Part shown: positions 1 through 6,451 of the stretch, piece after piece
Layout: every line of letters begins with the position of its first letter
Position numbering within the stretch: position 1 is the first letter of the stretch
DNA from: an uncultured Collinsella sp.
GTDB lineage: Bacteria; Actinomycetota; Coriobacteriia; Coriobacteriales; Coriobacteriaceae
DNA length: 14,508 nucleotides
Assembly (NCBI GenBank): GCA_900756725.1
Contig: CAAELJ010000151.1
Coordinates: 1 to 14,508 of the forward strand
Reading direction: 5' to 3'
Made by a program: the position numbers and the translations under genes
The notes under the pieces: generated by a model
The model's database searches: none
Seen by the model: the letters and a program-made list of their open reading frames with translations, nothing else
What the model was told of the DNA's origin: nothing

Positions 1-1
1 G

Positions 2-1162
2 CAGGCATCGCAGCGTCTCGACCGCTTTGGCGCGGAGGTCTTCGCCTCGCTCAACAACAAACTGCTCGCGCTGAAGGCTCAGGGCAAGACCATTTACAAC
101 ATGAGCGTGGGCACGCCCGACTTTAAGCCGTACGACCACGTGGTCGAGGCGCTCACGCAAGCAGCCAAAGATCCCGAGATGTGGAAGTATGCCCTGCGTG
201 ACCTGCCCGAACTCAAGCAGGCCGTGTGCGATTACTATGAGCGTCGCTTTGGTGTCTCCGGCATTACGCCGTCCATGGTGCAGTCGTGCAACGGCACGCA
301 GGAGGGCGTGGGCCATTTGGGCCTGGCCCTGCTCGATCCGGGCGACACTATTTTGGTTCCCGATCCGTGCTACCCGGTCTTTGAGGCGGGTGCCAAGATC
401 GCCGATGCCAAGCTCGAGTACTATCCGCTGGTTGCCGAGCACAATTACCTGCCCTATGTGGCGGGCATCGATCCCGAAGTGGCCGACCGCGCCAAGTATA
501 TGATCGTGTCGCTGCCCGCCAACCCGGTGGGCTCGGTGGGCACGCCCGAGATCTACGAGGAGATCATCGCTTTTGCCCGCGAGCACGACCTGCTCATCGT
601 CCATGACAACGCGTACTCCGACATCGTGTTCGACGGCGAGCCGGGCGGCAGCTTCTTGCAGTATCCCGGTGCGCTCGAGGTGGGCGTTGAGTTCTTCTCG
701 CTCTCCAAGTCGTTTAACGTCACCGGTGCTCGCATCGGCTTTTTGGTCGGCCGCGAGGACGTGGTCTCTGCCTTTGCCAAGCTACGCGGCCAGATCGACT
801 TCGGTATGTTCTTCCCGATCCAGAAGGCTGCTATCGCCTGCCTGAACGGTCCGCGTGATGAGGTCGAGGCGCAGCGTCTGAAGTACCAGGAGCGTCGCGA
901 TGCCCTGTGCGACGGTCTTGAGGGCCTGGGCTGGGAGCGTCCCAACGCGCATGGCTCCATGTTTGTGTGGGCCAAGCTTCCCGGTGGTCGCACCGATTCC
1001 ATGGCGTTTTGCGAGGAGCTCATGGAGAAGGCCGGTGTTGTGGTGACGCCGGGCGCGAGCTTTGGTCCTTCGGGCGAGGGGCACGTGCGCATGGCGCTGG
1101 TCCTGCCGCCCGATCAGATCGCTTTGGCTGTCGAGGCCATTCGCGAGGCGGGTCTGTATTAG
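2..1162 (+). CDS. PLP-dependent aminotransferase, class I/II, DapL-like (5' end cut by window edge)
   Basis: The frame is open from base 2 and the first in-window ATG (101) lies inside a conserved block, so the true start is upstream of the window; 386 residues are visible and perhaps 10-15 are missing. It is a fold-type I aminotransferase: a substrate/PLP loop after NMSVGTPDF, the VPDPCYPVF segment, LPANPVG, the PLP-ring aspartate in HDNAYSD, the Schiff-base lysine in SLSKSFNVTGARIG (Lys codon 707-709), and a carboxylate-binding Arg near the C-terminus in GHVRMAL. The style resembles LL-diaminopimelate aminotransferases (DapL) and related aspartate/alanine aminotransferases. Because the window also has dapH, an N-acetyl-LL-diaminopimelate aminotransferase role is possible (inference); an alanine or aspartate aminotransferase cannot be excluded. 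The next gene, ldh, is 201 bases downstream. Fold and reaction type are certain, substrate is not. Confidence 0.88.
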   Translation, partial: QASQRLDRFGAEVFASLNNKLLALKAQGKTIYNMSVGTPDFKPYDHVVEALTQAAKDPEMWKYALRDLPELKQAVCDYYERRFGVSGITPSMVQSCNGTQEGVGHLGLALLDPGDTILVPDPCYPVFEAGAKIADAKLEYYPLVAEHNYLPYVAGIDPEVADRAKYMIVSLPANPVGSVGTPEIYEEIIAFAREHDLLIVHDNAYSDIVFDGEPGGSFLQYPGALEVGVEFFSLSKSFNVTGARIGFLVGREDVVSAFAKLRGQIDFGMFFPIQKAAIACLNGPRDEVEAQRLKYQERRDALCDGLEGLGWERPNAHGSMFVWAKLPGGRTDSMAFCEELMEKAGVVVTPGASFGPSGEGHVRMALVLPPDQIALAVEAIREAGLY

Positions 1163-1306
1163 AAGGCCATTTCGACTCGTCAATAGCTCGAAACCGATTT
1201 CGTGCAGTTATTTTACGAATCCTGCAAATAATTTCGGTAAACGGTCGATATTTGGCTGCGAATAGGAGCATAATCAAAGTCCCGATTGGATGTATTGGGA
1301 TTACGG

Positions 1307-1340
1307 CAAGCCGCTCGGGTCGTTCCCGGGCGGCTTGTTT
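1307..1340 (+). terminator. Hairpin just upstream of ldh: terminator of the aminotransferase gene or ldh leader attenuator
   Basis: A 13-bp stem (1307-1319 with 1325-1337, one T:G wobble) with a 5-base loop TCGTT is followed by only three T. It lies 145 bases after the aminotransferase stop and 15 bases before the ldh Shine-Dalgarno at 1353. It could end the upstream transcript or sit in the ldh leader. The rest of 1163-1363 is AT-rich compared with the genes and probably holds the ldh promoter, but I could not pick a convincing -35/-10 pair. Confidence 0.55.
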
Positions 1341-1363
1341 GTGGAGAGAGATGGGAGTTTCTA

Positions 1364-2314
1364 ATGGTTAACGAGAAGAAGGTCGCTATTGTCGGCTGCG
1401 GTTTCGTCGGTTCGTCTTCGGCGTTCGCGTTGATGCAGAGCGGTCTGTTCTCCGAGATGGTCCTTATCGACGTGGACAAGAACCGCGCCGAGGGTGAGGC
1501 TCTGGATATCGCGCACGGCATGACGTTTGCCGAGCCGATGAAGATCTACGCCGGCGACTATTCCGATGTAGCCGACGCCGCCATGATCGTCGTCACCGCT
1601 GGCGCTGCCCAGAAGCCCGGTGAGACCCGCCTGGACCTGGTCAACAAGAACGTCAGCATCTTTAAGTCCATTATTCCCGAGATTAAGAAGTCTGGCTTCG
1701 ACGGCATTCTGCTCATCGTCTCCAACCCGGTCGACGTTCTGACCTACGCCGCCATCAAGATGTCCGGTCTGCCCGAGGGCCATGTCATCGGCTCCGGTAC
1801 CGTGCTCGACACCGGCCGTCTGCAGCAGATGCTCGGCGCTCACGTCGAGGTTGACCCGCGCGACGTTCAGGCTTATGTCATGGGTGAGCACGGCGACTCC
1901 GAGTTTGTCGCTTGGTCCAGCGCCCAGGTTGCCGGCGTGCCGCTGAACACCTTCTGCGAGCTTCACGGTCATCTGGAGCATGAGGCTGCCGAGAAGCGCA
2001 TCGCCGAGGACGTCAAGAACTCCGCCTACACCATCATCGAGAAGAAGCACGCCACCTACTACGGCGTCGCCATGGCCGTTAAGCGCATCTGCACTGCCGT
2101 CATGCGCGATGAGCAGACCGTTCTGCCCGTTTCCTCGCTCATGGTGGGCGAGTATGGCCTGTCCGATCTTGCCATCTCCATGCCGACGGTCGTTGGCCGC
2201 GACGGCGTTGTCTGCCGCGTCCCCGTGCCGCTGAACGATGGCGAGCAGCATGAGCTCACCGCCTCTGCAAAGGCCCTCAAGGACATCATCGACAGCGTCG
2301 ACTTCTCCTGCTAA
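1364..2314 (+). CDS. ldh: L-lactate dehydrogenase
   Basis: A 316-residue NAD-dependent 2-hydroxyacid dehydrogenase that reduces pyruvate to L-lactate and regenerates NAD+ in fermentation. The Rossmann motif GCGFVG is at residues 11-16, with the NAD-ribose Asp36. AAQKPGETR carries the Gln that marks lactate rather than malate specificity and the mobile-loop Arg89. SNPVD has Asn121; DTGRLQ has the substrate Arg152; GEHGDSE has the catalytic His176. Length is normal for bacterial LDH. The start at 1364 is preferred over an earlier in-frame ATG at 1286 because GGGAG (1353-1357) lies 6 bases upstream of it and the Rossmann strand follows at once. The positions that bind fructose-1,6-bisphosphate in allosteric LDHs (Arg173, His188 in family numbering) are both Gln here (Gln154, Gln169). 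A terminator follows, so it is probably monocistronic. Confidence 0.95.
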   Translation: MVNEKKVAIVGCGFVGSSSAFALMQSGLFSEMVLIDVDKNRAEGEALDIAHGMTFAEPMKIYAGDYSDVADAAMIVVTAGAAQKPGETRLDLVNKNVSIFKSIIPEIKKSGFDGILLIVSNPVDVLTYAAIKMSGLPEGHVIGSGTVLDTGRLQQMLGAHVEVDPRDVQAYVMGEHGDSEFVAWSSAQVAGVPLNTFCELHGHLEHEAAEKRIAEDVKNSAYTIIEKKHATYYGVAMAVKRICTAVMRDEQTVLPVSSLMVGEYGLSDLAISMPTVVGRDGVVCRVPVPLNDGEQHELTASAKALKDIIDSVDFSC

Positions 2315-2345
2315 ATCAAGCTTGCTAGAGCAAAAAGTTACAATG

Positions 2346-2381
2346 AAGGCGTCCGGGTCCACACGGCCCGGGCGCCTTTTT
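2346..2381 (+). terminator. Rho-independent terminator of ldh
   Basis: Stem 2346-2357 with 2367-2378 (AAGGCGTCCGGG against CCCGGGCGCCTT, one T:G wobble), 9-base loop, then a run of T ending at 2381. It lies 32 bases after the ldh stop codon. Confidence 0.9.
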
Positions 2382-2411
2382 GGTGCAAGGTAACCTGACC
2401 CCAATGCACCA
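2381..2411 (+). repeat. REP-like palindrome, copy 1
   Basis: A 31-base element with inverted ends TGGTGCA (2381-2387) and TGCACCA (2405-2411). The other strand carries GGGGTCAGGTTACC, the style of short palindromes that I associate with REP elements mobilised by Y1/RAYT transposases. It matches the element at 3594-3624 at 27 of 31 positions. Copy 1 starts on the last T of the ldh terminator and ends 17 bases before the hydrolase gene. No transposase is present in the window. Confidence 0.65.
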
Positions 2412-2428
2412 TAGTTGATGGGAGGGCC

Positions 2429-3589
2429 ATGTCGGATTCGCCTAATTTTTTGACCTATGCCCAGACGGCGTTTGATCCGTTTGAGGAGAGGCCGTTCTGC
2501 GCGGTGGATAGCCTCGTCTTTGCGTGGTTGTCCTATTTGCGTTTGCCGGGTGATATGGCGGAGCTGACGAACTGGCAGGGCCTAGACGTACGCGAGCTGC
2601 TGCGTGCCGAGTGCTACCGGGACATGATTGACGACTTGTGGGATCCAGAGGGGAGCAGGGCCTTGTTGGAGGCCGTGGCAGCAAGCCCTCGCTACCGTGG
2701 CGTGCACGTTTGCGGCTATCGTGCCGTGAGCGATGTGGTGGCGACAGAGCAGTTTGCAGCCATGGCGTTCCGGTTTCCGGCGGGGTTTAGCTATCTTTCC
2801 TTCCGGGGGACCGACAGCACGATTGTGGGCTGGAAAGAGGACTTTAACATGGCGTTCCGGTATCCTGTGCCGGCCCAGGAATCCGCGGCGCGTTATGTGG
2901 ACGAGGCGGCGGATGCGATTGACGGGCCGCTTTTGTGCGGAGGTCATTCCAAGGGTGGAAACCTTGCGGTGTACGGTGCGGCGATGTGCTCCGATGTCGC
3001 CCGTGCGCGAATCGAACGGGCGTATTCCCATGATGGTCCGGGTTTCGTCGAGGAGTTTCTGAACGGCAACGCCTTTGCCGATCTTTCCGGTCGAATCGAC
3101 AAGACGCTACCTCGGTCGTCGATCTTTGGCATGATGTTCGAGACGCAGGAGGACTATGCCATCGTTGAGAGCACCGAGTTCAGTCTGCTGCAGCACAATC
3201 CCTTTAGCTGGGTGGTTGATGGTCGCGACTTCGTGTACTGTGAGCGCCTGTCCGCCGGTGCTCGATACGTTGATGGCTCCATTCGCGAGATGCTGCTTGC
3301 AGTTTCGCCTAGCGAGCGCGAGCGTTTTGTAGATGCGTTGTTCTCCGTGTTTGAGGCTACGGGTGCTGAGCGGTTTGCGGATATCGCTGGGAATCTGCGC
3401 GAGAGCCTGCCCGTGATGCTCCAGGCTGCGCAAGGGTTTGACAAGGATACGCGACGCTTTGTCTCGCAGACCATCGTGGCAATTCTTAAGTGTGCGCTGC
3501 TGCCCAAACGACCCCAGATCGACATGCCCGCCGCCGGCAAGAGTTTGGCAGAACAGCTCGAGGCTTGGCAGTCCGAGCTCCTGCGCTAG
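2429..3589 (+). CDS. Mbeg1-like (DUF2974) alpha/beta hydrolase
   Basis: A 386-residue protein with a lipase-like alpha/beta hydrolase core. The nucleophile elbow GGHSKGGN places the catalytic Ser at residue 174. SFRGTD (about 124-129) looks like the oxyanion strand of this family, and LQHNPFSW holds a conserved His (256) that could complete the triad. This arrangement fits the Mbeg1-like/DUF2974 family, common in gut Firmicutes and Actinobacteria and with no firmly known substrate. There is no signal peptide or clear membrane segment, so it should be cytoplasmic. GGGAGGG lies only 2-3 bases before the ATG, an unusually short spacing, but the N-terminal DPFEERPFCAVDSLVF block looks like the family start. 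The gene stands alone between two REP-like palindromes. Family is likely; substrate unknown. Confidence 0.82.
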   Translation: MSDSPNFLTYAQTAFDPFEERPFCAVDSLVFAWLSYLRLPGDMAELTNWQGLDVRELLRAECYRDMIDDLWDPEGSRALLEAVAASPRYRGVHVCGYRAVSDVVATEQFAAMAFRFPAGFSYLSFRGTDSTIVGWKEDFNMAFRYPVPAQESAARYVDEAADAIDGPLLCGGHSKGGNLAVYGAAMCSDVARARIERAYSHDGPGFVEEFLNGNAFADLSGRIDKTLPRSSIFGMMFETQEDYAIVESTEFSLLQHNPFSWVVDGRDFVYCERLSAGARYVDGSIREMLLAVSPSERERFVDALFSVFEATGAERFADIAGNLRESLPVMLQAAQGFDKDTRRFVSQTIVAILKCALLPKRPQIDMPAAGKSLAEQLEAWQSELLR

Positions 3590-3591
3590 CC

Positions 3592-3626
3592 ATTGGTGCA
3601 AAGCAACCTGTCCCCGATGCACCAAT
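3592..3626 (+). repeat. REP-like palindrome, copy 2
   Basis: Perfect 9-bp inverted ends ATTGGTGCA (3592-3600) and TGCACCAAT (3618-3626). The inner 31 bases (3594-3624) match copy 1 at 27 of 31 positions and are in the same orientation. It begins two bases after the hydrolase stop codon and could act as its transcript-end hairpin, although no T-run follows. Confidence 0.65.
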
Positions 3627-3656
3627 CTTCGATGCGCCTGGGGCGGGCTCGACCGC

Positions 3657-3662
3657 TATACT
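3657..3662 (+). promoter_or_regulatory. Candidate -10 box for the nucleoid-associated protein gene
   Basis: TATACT lies about 40 bases upstream of the start codon in an otherwise GC-rich gap. No good -35 hexamer is found 16-18 bases upstream, so this is only a candidate. Confidence 0.35.
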
Positions 3663-3700
3663 GGTTCGTGCCGAAATCGATCTAGAACGGAATGCCGTAT

Positions 3701-4705
3701 ATGAAAATCAATCACGCGATTCTGCATATCCTGGACTTTGACTCTGCCGTCAACGTTATGAGCCAGCGCGAGCTCGATACCGAAAGCCGTGCCGTGCGCA
3801 ATTTCGTAACCACGCATCTGCGCCGTGCACGCACCTCGGCCGACAATAAACGCGCCACGTTTGCCGAGAACTCTGCGTTTGGCGGCGAGCTCAAGGGCTA
3901 TTTCTTTGGCGAGCGCGAGTTCGTGGACCTGTCGCAGCAGATTGCGGAGTTTATCTCTTCCGAGCTCACCAAAGCCGAGAAAGCCGAGTCCACCGACGTG
4001 CTCGTGGCCGATTTTGACGACGATGAGGATGCCCGCTGGTTTGCCGTGATGCTGCTGGGCTCCAAGCAGGCTTTTATGCACGAAGTGGGCCGCGAGGAGG
4101 GGGAGGTGCGCAACGACATCGCGCGCCACTACGCCATTCTGCCGAACCCCTCGCAAAAGGTGCCGAGCTATGCCATCGTGCGCGCAAGCACCATGGAGAT
4201 CGGCTACGTGGACAAGAAGCGCAAGATTGCCGGCGAGGATCGCATGCTCATTCCCGACGGCCTGCTGCAATGCGACACGGGCGTTTCGGGTAAGGAGGTC
4301 ATCGACACGGTGACGCGCGTGGTCGAGGAGGTCGCTGAAGAGCACGGCGCCAACACGGCCGTAGCGCTCGCCAAGGTCAAAGCCGCCGTTGCCGAGAAGG
4401 TTGAAGACGACGAGGAGCTGCCGCCTTGGGATATCGTCGATGAGGTCTTTGAGGACGAGCCGGTTATCAAGGAGAGCGTGCGTGCGGCGCTGACCGAGGA
4501 GAAGGTGCCCGAGCGCGTGCCCGTGGAGCGCAAGCAGGTCGAACGCGCGGCCGTGCGCAATCACAAGATTCGTACCGACACGGGCATCGAGATCAGCTTC
4601 CCGGCCGAGATGGGTTCGAACTCCGAGTATATCGAGTTCGTCAACGAGCCCAACGGCCTCATCTCCATCGAGCTCAAAAACATCGGGTCAATTGAGAATC
4701 GATAA
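3701..4705 (+). CDS. NdpA/YejK-type 37-kDa nucleoid-associated protein
   Basis: A protein of 334 residues from the ATG at 3701. The opening MKINHAILHILDF, the central ADFDDDEDARWFAVMLLG region and the C-terminal HKIRTDTGIEISFP block resemble the 37-kDa nucleoid-associated family (PF04245; E. coli YejK/NdpA). Members bind or co-purify with the nucleoid; molecular function is poorly defined. A charged, acidic linker (about residues 230-285, EDDEELPPW onward) separates the body from the C-terminal block. Start choice: an ATG at 3692 would add three residues but sits directly against GAACGGA, whereas 3701 gives that weak Shine-Dalgarno a 9-base spacing and matches the usual family N-terminus. It is convergent with the lysine operon and shares its terminator. 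Confidence 0.83.
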   Translation: MKINHAILHILDFDSAVNVMSQRELDTESRAVRNFVTTHLRRARTSADNKRATFAENSAFGGELKGYFFGEREFVDLSQQIAEFISSELTKAEKAESTDVLVADFDDDEDARWFAVMLLGSKQAFMHEVGREEGEVRNDIARHYAILPNPSQKVPSYAIVRASTMEIGYVDKKRKIAGEDRMLIPDGLLQCDTGVSGKEVIDTVTRVVEEVAEEHGANTAVALAKVKAAVAEKVEDDEELPPWDIVDEVFEDEPVIKESVRAALTEEKVPERVPVERKQVERAAVRNHKIRTDTGIEISFPAEMGSNSEYIEFVNEPNGLISIELKNIGSIENR

Positions 4706-4731
4706 ACTGCGCTTGGGCGCTGCTGAAAAAC

Positions 4732-4768
4732 AAAGGCCGAAGCCTCGGATGAGGGCTTCGGCCTTTTT
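4732..4768. terminator. Bidirectional Rho-independent terminator
   Basis: A perfect 13-bp stem, AAAGGCCGAAGCC (4732-4744) with GGCTTCGGCCTTT (4754-4766), 9-base loop. On the + strand it ends in TTTTT; on the minus strand the arm is followed by TTTGTTTTT. It lies 27 bases after the nucleoid-associated protein stop and can end transcription from both converging units. Confidence 0.93.
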
Positions 4769-4951
4769 ACTTGGGGCTTAATTACGCCACTGGTTGAACA
4801 TACGTCAGCGAAAACGCCCCAGAGCGAGCAAGGTGACGTGAAAGAGGAGGGCATTGACCTTTTTGTCATGCCCGACGATTGAACGTCAGATTGCCGCTCT
4901 GGGCCGTTTGCAGCGTCGACTAGTTGCGCGGTTTGGTAAAACTGCGCAGCC
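4769..4951. other. Structured non-coding stretch after dapH, possible repeat or RNA element
   Basis: There is no credible gene in these 183 bases, but they hold several complementary segments. A hairpin at 4925-4948 (TGCGC/GCGCA extended by GTTT/AAAC, 4-base loop) starts four bases past the dapH stop. Long-range arms CCCAGAGCG (4818-4826) and CGCTCTGGG (4895-4903) enclose a hairpin GGGCAT-T-GAC/GTC-ATGCCC (4849-4873). TGACGT (4834-4839) could pair with ACGTCA at either 4802-4807 or 4883-4888. This could be the 3' untranslated region of the lysine operon, a small RNA or a dispersed repeat. Confidence 0.5.
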
Positions 4952-5671
4952 CTAGAGTTGACGTAAGCCCTCTTCCAGGCCGGTCTTGCTGTCGGTCTTC
5001 TCGTCGCGCATCTTGATGACGCGGGCGGGGACACCGGCCACGACGGCACCGGCGGGGACGTCCTCGACGCACACGGCGCCGGCGGCAACGACAGCGCCCT
5101 TGCCTACGTGCACGCCCTCCAGGACCACGGCATTGGCGCCGATCATAACGTCGTCCTCGATGATGACGGGCGTGGCACTGGCGGGCTCCACGACGCCTGC
5201 CAGCACGGTGCCGGCGCCGATGTGGCAGTTCTTGCCCACGGTGGCGCGGCCGCCCAGCACAGCGCCCATGTCGATCATGGAGCCTTCGCCAATGACGGAG
5301 CCGATGTTGATGATGGCGCCCATCATGATGACGGCGCGATCGCCAATCTCGACACGGTCGCGGATGATCGCGCCCGGCTCGATGCGGGCGTTGATACCCT
5401 TGAGGTCGAGCATGGGCACGGCGGAGTTGCGGCAGTCGTTCTCTACGTCGTAGTAGTCGATGGAGTCGGCGTTGGCGTCGAGGATTGCCTTGAGCTCATC
5501 CCAGTCACCAAAGACGGTCTTGCCACGACGACCGCCGTAGACGTGCGCATTGCCCCACTGGACCTTCATGCCCGGCTTTTCGCGCACGTACAGTTTGACG
5601 GGCGTTTTCTTGGGCGCGGTTGCGATGTAGTTGATAATCTCCTGTGCGTCCATCTCGGCTGCATTACTCAT
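4952..5671 (-). CDS. dapH: 2,3,4,5-tetrahydropyridine-2,6-dicarboxylate N-acetyltransferase
   Basis: A 239-residue left-handed beta-helix acyltransferase that transfers acetyl from acetyl-CoA to tetrahydrodipicolinate, the branch-defining step of the acetylase route to meso-diaminopimelate and lysine. The N-terminal alpha/beta part (1 to about 85, with KLYVREKPG and VFGDWDELK) is the DapH-type N-domain. Hexapeptide repeats follow from about residue 88 (GINARIEPGAIIRD) to about 215 (GVPARVIKM). Length fits DapH (about 235-240) rather than the longer succinyltransferase DapD. AAAGGAG (5681-5687) is 9 bases upstream of the ATG. It is last in the lysA-dapA, dapB, dapH operon, 39 bases after the dapB stop. 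The C-terminal DEKTDSKTGLEEGLRQL is a short tail. Confidence 0.95.
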   Translation of the reverse strand: MSNAAEMDAQEIINYIATAPKKTPVKLYVREKPGMKVQWGNAHVYGGRRGKTVFGDWDELKAILDANADSIDYYDVENDCRNSAVPMLDLKGINARIEPGAIIRDRVEIGDRAVIMMGAIINIGSVIGEGSMIDMGAVLGGRATVGKNCHIGAGTVLAGVVEPASATPVIIEDDVMIGANAVVLEGVHVGKGAVVAAGAVCVEDVPAGAVVAGVPARVIKMRDEKTDSKTGLEEGLRQL

Positions 5672-5710
5672 TTGCTGTCTCTCCTTTGAGTGGATCCGGT
5701 TGATACCTGG

Positions 5711-6451
5711 TTAGGCAAACATGACCTGGTCGAACGTATAGAAGCCAGGCTCGCGGGTGACGAGCTTCTGCGCGGCTGCCAGGGCGCCGTTGACGAAGAT
5801 CTGACGGCTCGTGGCGCGGTGCGTGAGCGTGACCTCCTCGTCCTGGCCGAAAAAGCTTACCTCGTGCACGCCGGCGACGGTGCCGCCGCGCAGCGAGTGC
5901 ATGCCGATCTCCTTGGGGTCGCGCGCGCCGCACATGCCCTCGCGGCCATAGACGGGGTGGTAGCCTGCCTCGGGCTCGGCTTCGACGACGGCGTCGAGCA
6001 ACAACTTGGCAGTGCCGCTGGGGGCGTCGACCTTTTGATTATGGTGCGTCTCGACGATTTCGCAGTCAAAGCCGGGCAGCTCGCGCGTGGCCTGGGCAAC
6101 CAGATGGCGCAGGGCGGCGATACCGATAGAGTAGTTGCCCGAGTGCATAACACGGGCGTTCTGACCCAGCTCGCGCAGGCGATCCACCTGCTCGGGCGTA
6201 TAGCCCGTGGTGCCGGAAACGAGTGCGGCACCCGTGCGCTCGACATAGGCGACAACGGCATCGAAGGTCACGACGTTCGAGAAGTCGATGATTACATCGG
6301 CGGCCGGTGCGCTCTCGAGCTCGGACAAGTCGAAGCCGATCTGGGCGACGATGTCAAAAACGGGCTTTCCAGCGGTGTTGACAATGCCCTCGGCGGTGGT
6401 GCGGATGAGCGAGCCCATGCGGCCCGTTCCCATAATGACGGTCTTAATCAA
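5711..6451 (-). CDS. dapB: 4-hydroxy-tetrahydrodipicolinate reductase
   Basis: A 246-residue NAD(P)H-dependent reductase acting on the DapA product to give tetrahydrodipicolinate. The dinucleotide loop GTGRMG is at 8-13, SGTTGYT at 79-85, and the signature ETHHNQKVDAPSGTA (134-148) carries the catalytic pair His136 and Lys140, matching His159/Lys163 of E. coli. It begins with TTG at 6451, overlapping the dapA stop by 8 bases (TTGATTAA), with AAAGGAG (6461-6467) 9 bases upstream inside dapA. The next ATG would cut into the Rossmann strand, so TTG is the better start. Overlap and spacing suggest translational coupling to dapA. It is shorter than E. coli DapB (273) but in range for Gram-positive forms. 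Confidence 0.95.
   Translation of the reverse strand: MIKTVIMGTGRMGSLIRTTAEGIVNTAGKPVFDIVAQIGFDLSELESAPAADVIIDFSNVVTFDAVVAYVERTGAALVSGTTGYTPEQVDRLRELGQNARVMHSGNYSIGIAALRHLVAQATRELPGFDCEIVETHHNQKVDAPSGTAKLLLDAVVEAEPEAGYHPVYGREGMCGARDPKEIGMHSLRGGTVAGVHEVSFFGQDEEVTLTHRATSRQIFVNGALAAAQKLVTREPGFYTFDQVMFA

Noticed and set aside
1361..2404. Long open frame on the minus strand across ldh
   Set aside because: It is antisense to a clear L-lactate dehydrogenase, its translation has no family motif, and it results from high-GC codon use.
4561..5088. 175-codon minus-strand frame crossing the terminator between dapH and the nucleoid-associated protein gene
   Set aside because: It overlaps two real genes out of frame and reads through a perfect terminator stem; no motif.
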